This document shows, in pieces, positions 21,518-31,872 of a DNA stretch of 64,000 nucleotides. Made by a program: the position numbers and the translations under genes. A model generated the notes under the pieces. It was given only the letters and a program-made list of their open reading frames with translations. It was not told the DNA's origin and ran no database searches. The stretch comes from Neofusicoccum parvum. Taxonomy: Eukaryota; Ascomycota; Dothideomycetes; Botryosphaeriales; Botryosphaeriaceae. Every line of letters starts with the position of its first letter. Within the stretch, counting starts at the first letter, position 1. The DNA lies in contig CP087216.1 of NCBI GenBank assembly GCA_020912385.1, positions 62,001-126,000 on the forward strand, written 5' to 3'.

Positions 21518-22502
21518 ATGTCGCCAAGCACTACCAACACGTCTCCCCATGATGCGGAGATGCAACTTCCGTTCTTGTTCAGCTCGGCAGACTCCGAGAC
21601 GGATGAGTATGACGATGGAGGACGCAGTGAAAAGCTGGGCCTCGTTCGCGAGAAGAAAGCCCGCACCAGCACAATCATTCTCAATGCTCTCGCACGATTA
21701 AAATGGCCACTGTTCTTGTGCCTCCAGTCTTGGATCATTGTGCTCTTATATCACTCCCGGAGTGACCATACAGAAGCTGCTACAGATGTCAACGGCATTG
21801 TTCCAAAATGTATAGTCCCATTCCCCAACGCCGCTACTTTGCTGACGTGTCAATAGTGTCCCACCAAAAAATTCGATTCCGCAATCAACTCGATACTTTT
21901 ACGACAAATTTCACATCAGATGCTCAATCATTGGAGGTGAAAAACAGATGGGAAGAATTGCTACCTCGTATGTGTGCCTTGCTCCCAATTTTCTTCGCTC
22001 TTCGTATTCTGATAAGGCCACACCAGGGGGCGGTGGTACCGTACGAATCGATGACTATGAGCGCCATCCCTTCCTCAGTGAGCCTATAAGGGACGCAGAC
22101 AAGGACCGAGGACCATTGTATCAAGTGTCTTGGACTCACCAGCTCCACTGCCTTGTACGTTTAATTCAGATGCAGTGCTGCACGTGACATGAAGGCATAA
22201 GCGCTGACAACCTGGGACATCAGTATGTCATAATGGACTCGTACGACCAGCTCCTCCGCCATGGTCCACAAGGAGATGAAGCCCAAATCACGGCAGGCCA
22301 CCACAGTATTCACACTAGTCACTGTTACGACTATCTCCGGCAGGCTATACTTTGCACGATGGACATGACTTTGGAGGGCAGCATGAACGGACTGAAGACA
22401 GGTACGGATGGATTCGGGCACATGCATGTATGCCGGAGCTATCATGAGGCAGTGGATTGGATAGAGGAGCATAGGGTTTCGGACGATGCACATATTATGT
22501 AA
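21518..22502 (+). CDS. UstYa/DUF3328 family protein A
   Basis: Four exons (21518-21809, 21857-21967, 22027-22154, 22224-22502) give 269 residues. One membrane helix (WPLFLCLQSWIIVLLYH, about residue 64) follows an acidic cytoplasmic N terminus. The family core is restored by splicing: WEELLPRGGGTVRIDDYE, then VSWTHQLHCL, then HTSHCYDYLRQAILC. Both HxxHC motifs, at about 172-176 and 207-211, are intact; in known members they are essential and probably bind a metal. UstYa proteins oxidise core residues of ribosomal peptides and drive ring closure in dikaritin pathways. The gene is divergent from the QVRFVF precursor across 332 bp, which fits a direct role on that peptide. Confidence 0.88.
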
Positions 22503-22820
22503 ATGCCATTTCTTGTCTTATCTGCCCGCATGTTGACTGGTCTTAACGGCACTATTTAATTTTGCTTTATGAAGCTCTGGGTTGAGAATCATTCATTAGT
22601 TTGTCCATCATTCTTCCTACTTGCATAGAAGCTGGGCGTCTCGTTGGGGATGGATACACTTGCAGATTTAACAGAGCGGCAGCAGCCCAAGCTGCATTGA
22701 AACTTCCAATATGTCTTATCATTGTTCATGCTATTCCCAAGACGCTAGAAACTCTGTCAAAAAGAAGTTGGTACAAGTTGCAGCAGATCCCTGCACGCTG
22801 AAATCCCACACCCGTAAGTC
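22503..22820. other. Convergent gap between UstYa A and B
   Basis: About 320 bases between converging 3' ends; AT-richer and without any coding signal. Confidence 0.4.
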
Positions 22821-23519
22821 TCAATGACCCTCAGGATCCTCCACCTGTAATTCCTTCGGCGGTGCTTTTCCAATCGCCAGTGTCGTGTCGAGTGCAGAAA
22901 AGTTTCCATCCGACATTATGACTCTGGAGCAGTGTTGGATATGATGCTCCGAGTCGGACTCTTCTTCCAAGATGGTTCCGGTGATTTTCGTTCGCCACAT
23001 CTTTCTCCAGTAGTACAGGCAGTGCTGCATATGCCACTCATGACTTGTGTGCATCTCCAACCCCGGGACCGCGAATAAGGGAATCCTGGACTTCTCGAGC
23101 TCTACGAGATCATCCCCGATGGCTTCGTAATAGGTCCATGCTCCATCCGGTCCTGGGCCCGCTTTCATAAATTCGGCCGTGAGCTCTTCGTCGATGCAGC
23201 GCGGTTGTAACCACAGAGCGGCAAGCTCATCGAATTTGCATCCTAGCGATATGGCTTCCTCGACTGTATCGCCGCAGTAGCATGATGTGGAAGGTGCTTT
23301 TGCGAGTGATCCGTAAAGTCGATTGGAGAGGTCGAACGCGCCCCACAACGCCGCCAACAGAACGAGAAGGCGCCATGTATATGAGAGGGCTAGAGAAAGC
23401 CAAGAGCGGGTTGGCTTGGGAGTAGGATATGTGCCACCATCGATCAAATGCGCCTCCTCGATGTCTTTATCTGAGGCAGGAATGTAGTCTCTGCGTTTCG
23501 GGAATAAATTCTGCCACAT
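22821..23519 (-). CDS. UstYa-like protein B (two HxxHC motifs, intronless)
   Basis: A single exon of 232 residues from the ATG at 23519. A membrane helix (LLVLLAALWGAFDL, about 51-64) is followed by CGDTVEEAISLGCKFDELA, a hallmark of a fungal family close to DUF3328 with conserved CG...EA...GC...FD and a later C-x-D/E-E-L. HMQHC at 163-167 and HIQHC at 193-197 give the two HxxHC motifs of UstYa proteins. It likely faces the secretory lumen and helps oxidise the peptide, though enzymes of this branch are less studied than classic UstYa. The open frame extends upstream to 23759 but that part lacks a convincing start. The gene is divergent from UstYa C. Confidence 0.75.
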   Translation of the reverse strand: MWQNLFPKRRDYIPASDKDIEEAHLIDGGTYPTPKPTRSWLSLALSYTWRLLVLLAALWGAFDLSNRLYGSLAKAPSTSCYCGDTVEEAISLGCKFDELAALWLQPRCIDEELTAEFMKAGPGPDGAWTYYEAIGDDLVELEKSRIPLFAVPGLEMHTSHEWHMQHCLYYWRKMWRTKITGTILEEESDSEHHIQHCSRVIMSDGNFSALDTTLAIGKAPPKELQVEDPEGH

Positions 23520-23996
23520 TGCGGCTCGGAAAGAGCAGTGAAAATCGGACGTGACGGCAACGACAATGAACCAGTAGTCAGTAATCCAGGCTATGCGCTC
23601 ATGTAAAGCCCGCAAGTTATATGTGTGGGTAGTGCCAAATGCGGGAGTTTTGAACAACGTTCGGAGATACTTGCGACGGAGGTTCTCTTGGCACAAAATC
23701 ACCGAGACAAGGTATACTTCGTTGCACTCAAGAATATTTTCCAGTACTAAATGACGCATTCGTTCTTCATGTCGCTCATGTGAGGCGCCAGTTGTAGCAT
23801 GTCTGGTCTTGGTATCCGTTCCACGGTGTGACTTAAGATCCTTGAGGTGGAAATCCGGGACTAACGACGAAACCTCCGAATTAACCTCAACAATAGAAAG
23901 AGCTGGCCAAATCTTGGACTCGACTCCTCCATATCAATATCGATCTTTTATGGGATATTCGTAACAGCATTGTTAAGCTTTCGCTGAAATTCCAGC
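23520..23996. promoter_or_regulatory. Bidirectional promoter between UstYa-like B and UstYa C
   Basis: A 477-bp interval between divergent genes. It contains TCCGAATTA at 23875-23883 and a CCGTTCCACGG palindrome-like site at 23816-23826. Confidence 0.5.
23875..23883 (+). promoter_or_regulatory. Cluster motif TCCGAATTA, copy 2
   Basis: The same 9-mer as at 21298, here 114 bp upstream of the UstYa C start and 356 bp upstream of UstYa-like B. Confidence 0.5.
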
Positions 23997-24929
23997 ATGA
24001 ATTCTCCAATTAGTAATGACAGGGATGTTGACTGTGGTGCTTCTGAAAGCTTGCTCTCAAATGCCGAGAAAGGATGGTATGTTTGGCTAAAATACACGTG
24101 CTAGAGCTTGCGTTGACTTTGAAATTTTTAGGCACCCTTCAAAGCCAAGCCGACAGAGACTCTCTCATTACTTAATCCCGATGACTGTGCTGGTTTTGCT
24201 GTTGTTGGCTCTCAGCGGCACCTGGAAGCTCGGGCGCCTTAGCGCTGAACTTGACATGTTACGGGCTAACGGCAAGAGAGTTGGATGGGGGGATCCCGTG
24301 TCAAAACTGTGGATGCCCGATGACAGGTTCAATCCCCCCAATCATACCAAAGATAGCGACACTGCCTGGGACACTATCACTGCTCGTGAGTGCGGCCTGA
24401 AAAATACAGCAATTCGGTTGCTGACGAGCAGAAAGGTTATATTGGAATTGAAGATCCAACCAAGGAAGGATATCCGCCTTCGTATCTTGACCCTGACTAC
24501 GGAAACATCACCTCTTATGCCGTCTCTGCATTCCATCAACTGCACTGTCTGTATGTAAAGTCTCTCAAGAAAGCTTCACCCTCTCTCACATAACCGTATG
24601 AGCCATGGGCTAATTTGTACCACAGGAAAGTTATTCGTAGTGCTTGGTGGGCACTCCTTGAGCGGGGTGTGGAGGTCTTGGAAGATCCCACGAACGTTCC
24701 GGAGCATCCAAGCATAATGCCTCTCGTTCCCCACGTTGCTCATTGCTTCGACTTTCTCCGACAAGCTTTGATCTGCTTTGCAGACCCCACTCCGGAGCCG
24801 TATCTTATGGCTGATGGGATTACCATTCAATCTAATGGCTCCAGCGGATGGGGCGTCACACACCAATGCCGCGATTTCAATGCTCTCAGTGCCTGGACTA
24901 CGGAGCATGCTCTCTACGAGGACAGGTAG
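23997..24929 (+). CDS. UstYa/DUF3328 family protein C
   Basis: Four exons (23997-24076, 24132-24385, 24436-24550, 24626-24929) join in phase to give 250 residues. The helix LIPMTVLVLLLLALSGTW near residue 45 anchors the protein. Family landmarks are DTAWDTITA, then YIGIEDPTKEGYPPSYLDPDYG, AVSAFHQLHCL (HxxHC at about 145-149) and HVAHCFDFLRQALIC (about 186-190). The second intron ends in a less usual AAAG acceptor, the only one that keeps the frame. The expected role is oxidative modification of the neighbouring ribosomal peptide. The presence of two classic UstYa proteins (A and C) parallels the UstYa/UstYb pair of the ustiloxin pathway. Confidence 0.86.
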
Positions 24930-25544
24930 CCAACAGCATGTTGAGGCGACAGCACATGATTTTCATGAGCATTGCTGACCCGCCCTTGCTTCCACTCACA
25001 ATTATTGGAGCATGCTGTCCTTCTGAGGCGAATTTGATTGTTGGCTTCGTCATCCTCTTTCTCAGCAGACCACAGTATGCCAGAGAAAACGCATTCACAG
25101 AAGGACAGCGTGGTTAAGCTGAAGGGCCATGTGTAGGCCGGGCGATGTCGACCCGTGTCCAACAAGGAAGCGGTACCAGCCCATTTACTATTTCCATGGG
25201 GAAATCCCGCTGTAAGATTTATTCAGCAAGGACATCCGTGTCAAGCTTCCTTGGACGGCTCCTTGGAGAGGATACTGCTGCTCGACCGCTCTATGGGGCT
25301 GAGAATGGGCTTTGAAACCATGTAGGCAGTGATGGAGAGAAGAGGTCGAGAAGTCTGAGGCCAGTGGGGTGGGCTGCTAGTATACAGTACATTTGCTACA
25401 CCTTTCAAAAGGTATCCACGTTTGTAAATATCCTCGTGGTCATCACTGCATGGGATCCCAAGGAGCATGGTTGAGTAGTACATTAATTGAACTGTTCATC
25501 GCAGTGCACAGGTTTCAAAAGCTAATTTCCGTCTTTGAGAGAGA
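24930..25544. other. Convergent gap between UstYa C and D
   Basis: About 615 bases between converging genes. Short open frames only; no domain, repeat or RNA gene seen. Confidence 0.4.
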
Positions 25545-26210
25545 TCACCGTTTGTGGTGAAGTTCTGTCTGTGGCTCCGCTTTCGCATTCCTCCAACTGT
25601 AGTCGCATACAGGATACTTCGTATACAGATGACTATTGAATTCTTCCGGGTCCAGATCCCACCGGTTCAGGTTCATGGCACAATGCGCGGTGTGCATGTA
25701 ACTTGAGGTCCAGTTTTCCATTGGCCACTCGTTCATCACCGCCCGTTGGTACTTCTTCCAGATCAAGGTGCAATGGGCCAGATGCTGACGCCACGGAACC
25801 CAGGCATCGGTCAGGAGGCCCTTCATGACCTCTTCCGTCGCAATCAAGTCGGTCCCATTGTCGGTCGTTGCAAACCTCCAAGATTCGTCGCGGTCCCATT
25901 CGTCGCTGAGCTCATCGTCATAGCATGCCGCTGGCACCCAGGCGAAGTTGTGGACTTCGAATTTGCAGCCGCGAGACATTGCCTCCTGCGGCGAGCTTCC
26001 GCAGTGCGTTATGCTCGGAGCGTGGGAGTCGTCAGCTGGTCGAGAAAGATCCCAGGCCGTGAGGATGATGCTCGCTATTGCAAGCGCCATGATGATTGCT
26101 CCGATGGGCTTGCTCCATGTCGAATATCGTTTTGGCGAAGCCTCGTTCTTTTCGGGCAATGGTAAATCGGGGTCGGCGGTCTGAAGAGCGATGTATTTTT
26201 GGCCGGCCAT
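25545..26210 (-). CDS. UstYa-like protein D (two HxxHC motifs, intronless)
   Basis: A single exon of 221 residues from the ATG at 26210. A helix (IGAIIMALAIASIILTAW, about 36-53) precedes HCGSSPQEAMSRGCKFE and AACYDDELSDEW, the same signature as protein B. HLAHC at 143-147 and HTAHC at 173-177 complete the two HxxHC motifs. It is therefore a paralogue of B rather than of A and C. It probably acts with them in the secretory pathway on the QVRFVF precursor. The start at 26210 was preferred over the extended frame because it places a short polar tail before the helix, and TCCGAATTA lies 140 bp upstream. Confidence 0.76.
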   Translation of the reverse strand: MAGQKYIALQTADPDLPLPEKNEASPKRYSTWSKPIGAIIMALAIASIILTAWDLSRPADDSHAPSITHCGSSPQEAMSRGCKFEVHNFAWVPAACYDDELSDEWDRDESWRFATTDNGTDLIATEEVMKGLLTDAWVPWRQHLAHCTLIWKKYQRAVMNEWPMENWTSSYMHTAHCAMNLNRWDLDPEEFNSHLYTKYPVCDYSWRNAKAEPQTELHHKR

Positions 26211-27464
26211 GGTTGCGGGCTGCGAATGACGGCCCGGGGCCTTACTGAACGGCACCCGTTTAATTACCAAGCGCCATTGAGCATCGCTGCCTGAGGTTCA
26301 AACAAACAATATTCGGCCAATCCTGTCTCGGGCGTTTCGACAGAAAAGCTCCGAATTATCCCACGTGCGCGGCATGGACCTCGCAAGCCACGAGGCGGAA
26401 ACCGCCGGATAAATCACAGTAGGCAGCCGAGAATTGCCTTAGGTAGTTAACGTCGGAGTGTCATGGAGCAATGGTGACTGAGTAGCTATACGAACGGGGC
26501 TGTGTCGGGATGATAAAGACTCGCCGCCGCCGCTCCATCCCTGCAATGGAACTAGAACCCGGACCGACGCGGGCAACACCAAGCTTGGTTTCTGGGCTTT
26601 CGGAAAAGCGTCGGGAGGGCTAGTGGTCCACAGAGATGAGAATAGAAGCAGCTGACACAAGGAAATCCCCATGTCTTGTATCTTCCAGGTCGGCCGCGAC
26701 CAAGACACCACTTGAGCTACGTTAGGAGCTCGCATTGATCTGCGGACCCGAAAAGGGCCGAGCAACACTCATCGACTTCCTCGGGCTATGGGTGGCCTGA
26801 ATATACCAATGGAGTTGCGGGGGACCAGGCCACACGATAAGACATCGGCTTGGCCGCTACGACCCGGATCGCGACCTTGATTACTTACTGTGGACAGCTG
26901 AGCAATGCCTGCGTTGTACCCTTAGCGGTGCTTTGACCACGACTTTGGAGCCATACGGCGCTACGTGCGCTGAAGAGTCGGTCCTCGTATCTGTTCTGCT
27001 AGAAACTCAGCAAAAGGCTGTTGGTCCTAAGTAGCGGCCCCGAACACTTTTACACAATTAAACGCAGTTGGCACGCGTTTGTCTATACTAAATGCTACAC
27101 TTATATACAGCTTTCCAGCCAATGAAAGCGAATCCAATCCGTGTGCATTGTTTACGAAACTGGCTACTGTGCACACCGCCCTCGTTCACCGACTCGCCTT
27201 GGCCAATCCGAGGCAGATTGCTCGCAACAGTGTCGGAGTATCGACACGTTTCGACACCGACGCAGATCATAGCCATCTGGAAGCGGTACCGACCCCCGCA
27301 TCTCGAATGTGACGATCCAGCCGTATGTGCATCAACAGAGATATAAAGCGGGAAACAGGTCCGGCGCCGCCGGGATGGAACCAGTGCACTCATAGAGCAT
27401 TTCCATTTGGTGGACTCACCTCTCAGATCTTTCTTTTTCTGTTGCTTCTTCGACCCCCTGGAAA
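26211..27464. other. Promoter region of UstYa-like D and of the cluster regulator
   Basis: About 1.25 kb separating two divergent genes. It holds TCCGAATTA at 26350-26358. No open frame in it has coding character. Confidence 0.45.
26350..26358 (+). promoter_or_regulatory. Cluster motif TCCGAATTA, copy 3
   Basis: Third occurrence of the 9-mer, 140 bp upstream of the start of UstYa-like D. Confidence 0.5.
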
Positions 27465-28574
27465 ATGCAAAGACCCAAGCCTTTCGCCAGCGAGGCTGGG
27501 GCTATCAATGCCTGCGATCAGTGCCACCGTCGGAAATTGGGGTGCTCGAAAGGCAAGCCCAAGTGCGGCCGGTGCATTGCGGATGGCAGAATGTGCACAT
27601 ACTCCATGCACCGTGGCGTTGGCCGACCGAAGAAAGAAATAAGAAAGACACAGGCAAGCCATGCTCCTTACTTGCGGCCGCAGCCACATTCACAGACCCG
27701 CTTTGATTTCACGGAGCTTGAGATGGAGAATGGTTTGTGGTCAATGCATTTCCATCCGTAAGTTCTCAACTGACTTGGGTTCTTAGTGTTCCATGATTTC
27801 GATGGCGACGCACTGGGAGCATTCTTACAGAACGGCGCAGCAAGCAAGGAAACACCTTCTGCGCCAACTCCGCCTCCATCAGCCGGCGCGGCTTGCTCGG
27901 ATGTGGAAGCAAATTCGCTCTCCACATCGGATGGATCCCAGCAAAGTGATGTCAGCAGAACACGCTCGGGATCAGCTTCTCAGTCACCTCCACTTCGGAA
28001 CAGCTCGGATGGGGGCTTTCATGATTTTGGCGCCTCGTTAATCATGGATGACTCTCACCAATCACCTGCCAGGAATTCAGAGGACGAGTGTATGAAGATC
28101 GGCAGGGGATTCTCGTGTGGGTGTCTCTCCGCACTTCTTGGCTGTCTCGGCAAACTGGAAGCGACGCCGTTAGATGCTTCGTCGAACGTCGAGCTCGCGT
28201 CCTGCTGCGTCCTGCACATCCGCTCTGCTTTCAGTACCTGCGAGCGCCTCATCATGTGTGACTACAAGCATGAAAGTCTCTCCATCCTGATTGTTCTGGC
28301 AATTCTGCAGAAGGTTGACGACTACTTCTACCGCTTTTCCACCGACAACTTCATGTCTTCGCCGGATTGCCCCAATGCAGATCGTTGGACCACATACATC
28401 GGCGCCTCGACGCTAATTGGCAGGAAAGACATGATGCGCGCCATTATGATTCTGGCCGCATTACGATCCATGGATCAGTCCGAGACCGGGATGGAGACAT
28501 GTTCCTCGCGACCAATGGCAACGTTGGGGGAGTACATCAACCATCTGCAGGGGAACTTCGAGGCCCGTATTTGA
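27465..28574 (+). CDS. AflR-type Zn2Cys6 regulator of the peptide cluster
   Basis: Two exons (27465-27732, 27787-28574; intron GTTTGT...ACTGAC...TTAG) give 351 residues. The zinc cluster INACDQCHRRKLGCSKGKPK then CGRCIADGRMC has the spacing C-x2-C-x6-C-x6-C-x2-C-x6-C at about 18-45, followed by a basic linker (RGVGRPKKE). Downstream is a Ser/Pro-rich region and then CGCLSALLGCLGKLEATP, which resembles the AflR regulatory domain of secondary-metabolite activators. Such proteins act in the nucleus on their own cluster. The CCG-containing 9-mers in the neighbouring promoters are candidate targets. A second donor 25 nt downstream (GTAAGT) would break the frame, so it was rejected. Confidence 0.83.
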
Positions 28575-28895
28575 TTCTCGCAGGGCAAGATAGACTTTGA
28601 AACAAGATAGAATATGTAATAAACGATCTTCAGGTACAGTTTCTTGGGCTTTGCTGTTGATATCGTGTGTTGATTGGCGTTCGGCTGTATTCGCGGCAGT
28701 ATTGCGTCTGGGTAGGTAGTGTGCCAAACTCGGACATTTTTTCGTCTTCGCCCAGAAATCCCCGAGTTTGCGAAACACCCGTGCAGTTAACTCTCACAAA
28801 GTCTTTCTTGCGGTTTGTTAGACAATCGACTGTCCGATGGCTTCCTGAATCCACGTGCTAAAACTTCTCTGCACCTATCTCATTGCTTTCCGGGG
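28575..28895. other. Upstream region of the transporter gene
   Basis: About 320 bases between two plus-strand genes; presumed terminator and promoter, nothing specific seen. Confidence 0.35.
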
Positions 28896-30611
28896 ATGGC
28901 GTCACTTGGAGGTGTCACCGTGGTCATGTCATTTGATGAGAAAGAATTCTCGGCCAAATGGGTAGATAATGTCTTATCTATGTCGGACATGGCCATGTTG
29001 ACTTGCGGTCTTGGGGGGTAAGCCGTTCTTGCTCCGCGGGCCTTGGCATCAATCGCTAACCGCTTACAGCTTGCAACTTGTTTGGAGCACCATCTTTGCT
29101 CATGGGACGGTTTGTGGCCGATAAATCCCTCGGCACGGTTATTCAACTGACAGGTTCCAGGACCACCTCCTGTCACTTGGAATCCCGAAGTCTTTCACTG
29201 CTCTTTTGTGGGCGGTGATTCCCATCTGCGGCACCTTCGTCCAGCCTATTTTTGGCGTTCTTAGTGACCAATCTACATCAAACTGGGGCCGTCGGACACC
29301 CTTCATAGCCGCTGGTGCTGCCGGTGTCACGTGTTCGATGATTGGACTGGCATGGACTGGCAGTTCTGCCACTCGTTTAGAGTGGGTCGCTAGAGCATCT
29401 CACAATAGCCACTCGGCAATACTCGGATCTTTGTCGACCTTCTGGATGTGTGCTCTGAGTGTTGCTGTTCAGCCACTCCAGCTTGGGTTGAGGGCATTAA
29501 TCATCGACAAGTATCCAAGAGAGCACCAGATCAAGGCCAGTGCGTGGAGCAGTGTTTCAATTGGCATAGGAAACACTCTCGGCTACTTGCTTGCCTCGAC
29601 AAAGCTGTCCAATTTCCGGCCTTTCACCACACTCAGCCAGTTCCAAAGCGAGGCCGTTATCGTGTCTTGCTGTTTGCTTCTCAGTGTGGTAGTCACCTGC
29701 GTGGCTGCAAGAGAGGCACCTCTCAAGACTTTGCCCTCTCCAAAGTTGCGGGCCAGTTTATCTAACACAGTCATGCACATGGCTCAATCTACGGGGCTCA
29801 TGGATGGAATCATATCCCGCGTGTTTCAGATACAATTTGTGTCTTGGCTCGGGTGGTTCTCCGTCTTGTTCTATCAGACCATGTAAGCGGTCGCCCAGCC
29901 CATCTTTTGACTGACCACAGGACTGACAAGCGCAGATACTTGACTGACTTATGTGAGTCCCACATCTTGACTACGGAAAGCAATGCTGACTGAGCAGATG
30001 TTTCACCGAAGCTACTCGAACAACCCTGGATACCCCGCTCTGAGGTGGGCAGCATACATCAACGCGGACTTCGTCAAGCAACCTTTTCAGGTCTTGCTTT
30101 TGCAGTCGTATCGATGTCATCAAGCATTTTGATTCCTTGGGTGTTCCGCAGATATTTCCAGCGGCACAGACAAGAGTCGAGACTCAGCGCCGAAAGACCA
30201 GCCCTGGCACTTTGGTGGGCCTTCGGGCATATGTGGTTCGCCCTTTCCATGTTCGCCACCACGTTCATTCGGTCTTTCGGCCAAGGCGCAGTCATGGCTT
30301 GCTTAGTTGGTGTTCCATCTGCGCTCAACACTTGGATCCCATTCGCCATCATTGGATCAGAAGTTGCCGACGCAGAGGACAGCATGGAAGGGAGCGGCGC
30401 TTCTGGCTTTGTCAGCAGTATCCACAATGCCACCATTTCATCGCCTCAAATAGTGGCAGCATTGCTGAGTGCGCTGATATTTTCCGCTGCGGCATCTTTC
30501 GAAAGCGAACGGGCCGTTGTCTGGGTGCTTAACTTGGGCGGTGTGTGGGCCCTGCTGGCGGCGTACAAAAGCCTCGCATTGCGGAGATACTTGGCCGCTT
30601 CAAGGCAATGA
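28896..30611 (+). CDS. Sucrose-transporter-like MFS (GPH type) membrane protein
   Basis: Five exons (28896-29017, 29070-29109, 29161-29882, 29936-29952, 29998-30611) give 504 residues. One exon is only 17 nt, and the splices before and after it restore FYQTIYLTDLYVSPK. Landmarks are LLSLGIPKSFTALLWAVIPICGTFVQPIFGVLSD, RRTPFIAAGA and many hydrophobic helices; these match sucrose/H+ symporter-like proteins of fungi and plants. It resides in a membrane and moves a small solute. Directly after the cluster regulator, it could export the peptide or import sugar; the family favours sugar, so its membership in the cluster is uncertain. The N-terminal exon boundaries are the weakest part. Confidence 0.76.
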
Positions 30612-30786
30612 CAGCATTCGTAGATAGCAGATATGATAAATATGAGCGTTTATGCTTGTGGGCTATGCCCTTTATTAAATTAAATAGAAAATGCAACAAA
30701 GCAACGCAATATGCTACGACAGTCCACTTGATTACAACCTCCACCGCCTCACCACCAACTCGCCTCAACCCCACCCATCCACCACC

Positions 30787-31872
30787 TCACTCCGCTTTAG
30801 CCGCGCGGTTGCACCCGTCACAAGCCTTCGCCACAAGCGTGCCCACGGGCTCGGGCCGCGCCATGGACGGCCGGAAGATACTCGAGGGGAAGGGGAAGTC
30901 GGTCACGGGCTCGTCGTCGCCGCCGTCGTCGCCGTCGCAGCTGCCGAAGTCCTCCTGGCAGCCGTTGCCGCAGTACTGAGCGGAGCTGCCGCAGAAGCCG
31001 AAGCGTGAGCAGCACCGGCCCCACACCGGGTCCGACTGCGGGCACGACGTGAGCGGGATCTCGCCGTGGTCGATGCCGCAGTACGCGTCTCGGCGCGTCG
31101 GCTGGTCGCTGCTCGGCGACGGCGCGAAGGGCGTGGAGGATGACCGCGACGAGCGCGACGGCCGCGGGCCCGGGTACGTGGTCGGCCGGGGTGGGCGGGA
31201 GAAGCTGCCTGAGGAGCGGGTGGACCGGGACAGGTCGGTGAAGGGGGGGCTGGGGAGGCTCGGCGTGGAGGAGCGGATCCCGGGTGGGTAGGGGCGAGAG
31301 GAGGAAGACGGGCTGGGGAGCTCAGAGGGTGTGGGCTCCGGGTCAGGGGAGTCCGTCGACGACAGGATAGGGTCGATGTCCGCAGTCGGGCTCTTCTGCG
31401 CGTAGCAACGGCCGTAGGTGGTGTCATCACCATCCGTGAGGGAGGTAAGGAGGACGCATGGGTGTTCTTTGGTGACATCCCATTGCGCGACGTCGCATAC
31501 GTCCTCGAGCTGGTCGCAGAAGGCTATGCAGTCACCGAAGTCGGTAATCGCTGCGGCGATCAGAGAGATGGCGAACGGCGAAAGTCCATCCTCGGTGGTC
31601 GGAGACTCGCAGGCAACGATATATACCGAGTCGTTGATTGTGTATTCTCCGGGAGGGTAGTTGCTGAGTGCTGTAGCCTCAGCTCCCAATTCCATGGTAG
31701 TAAAGTCACCAGCCTCGAACTCCACGGGGGTAGCGACAGCGGAGAAAATCAGGTCTTCTTCAGCTGTGGTAGTCGAGGTGTCGACATCGTCGGATGCAGT
31801 ATCCTGGCCGTAGCAGGTTTTTGCCAGCAGCAAAGCGGCCAAGGAGAGGCGGACAGGCGCAAAGTTTGCCAT
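30787..31872 (-). CDS. Secreted hevein-type (CBM18) chitin-binding protein
   Basis: From the ATG at 31872 the frame encodes 361 residues. A signal peptide (MANFAPVRLSLAALLLAKTCYG) leads into an N-terminal domain with paired cysteines (CIAFCDQLEDVC near 115-126, PCVLL, GRCYAQ). A long Ser/Pro/Arg-rich linker (about 165-260) and a hevein-like module at 265-312 follow (YCGIDHG, GRCCSRFGFCGSS, YCGNGC), with eight cysteines in the usual order. The tail ends with CDGC. The hevein module should bind chitin in the cell wall or extracellular space, and could shield hyphae or mask chitin. The open frame continues upstream to 32112 but without a signal peptide, so the shorter start was used. Confidence 0.82.
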   Translation of the reverse strand: MANFAPVRLSLAALLLAKTCYGQDTASDDVDTSTTTAEEDLIFSAVATPVEFEAGDFTTMELGAEATALSNYPPGEYTINDSVYIVACESPTTEDGLSPFAISLIAAAITDFGDCIAFCDQLEDVCDVAQWDVTKEHPCVLLTSLTDGDDTTYGRCYAQKSPTADIDPILSSTDSPDPEPTPSELPSPSSSSRPYPPGIRSSTPSLPSPPFTDLSRSTRSSGSFSRPPRPTTYPGPRPSRSSRSSSTPFAPSPSSDQPTRRDAYCGIDHGEIPLTSCPQSDPVWGRCCSRFGFCGSSAQYCGNGCQEDFGSCDGDDGGDDEPVTDFPFPSSIFRPSMARPEPVGTLVAKACDGCNRAAKAE

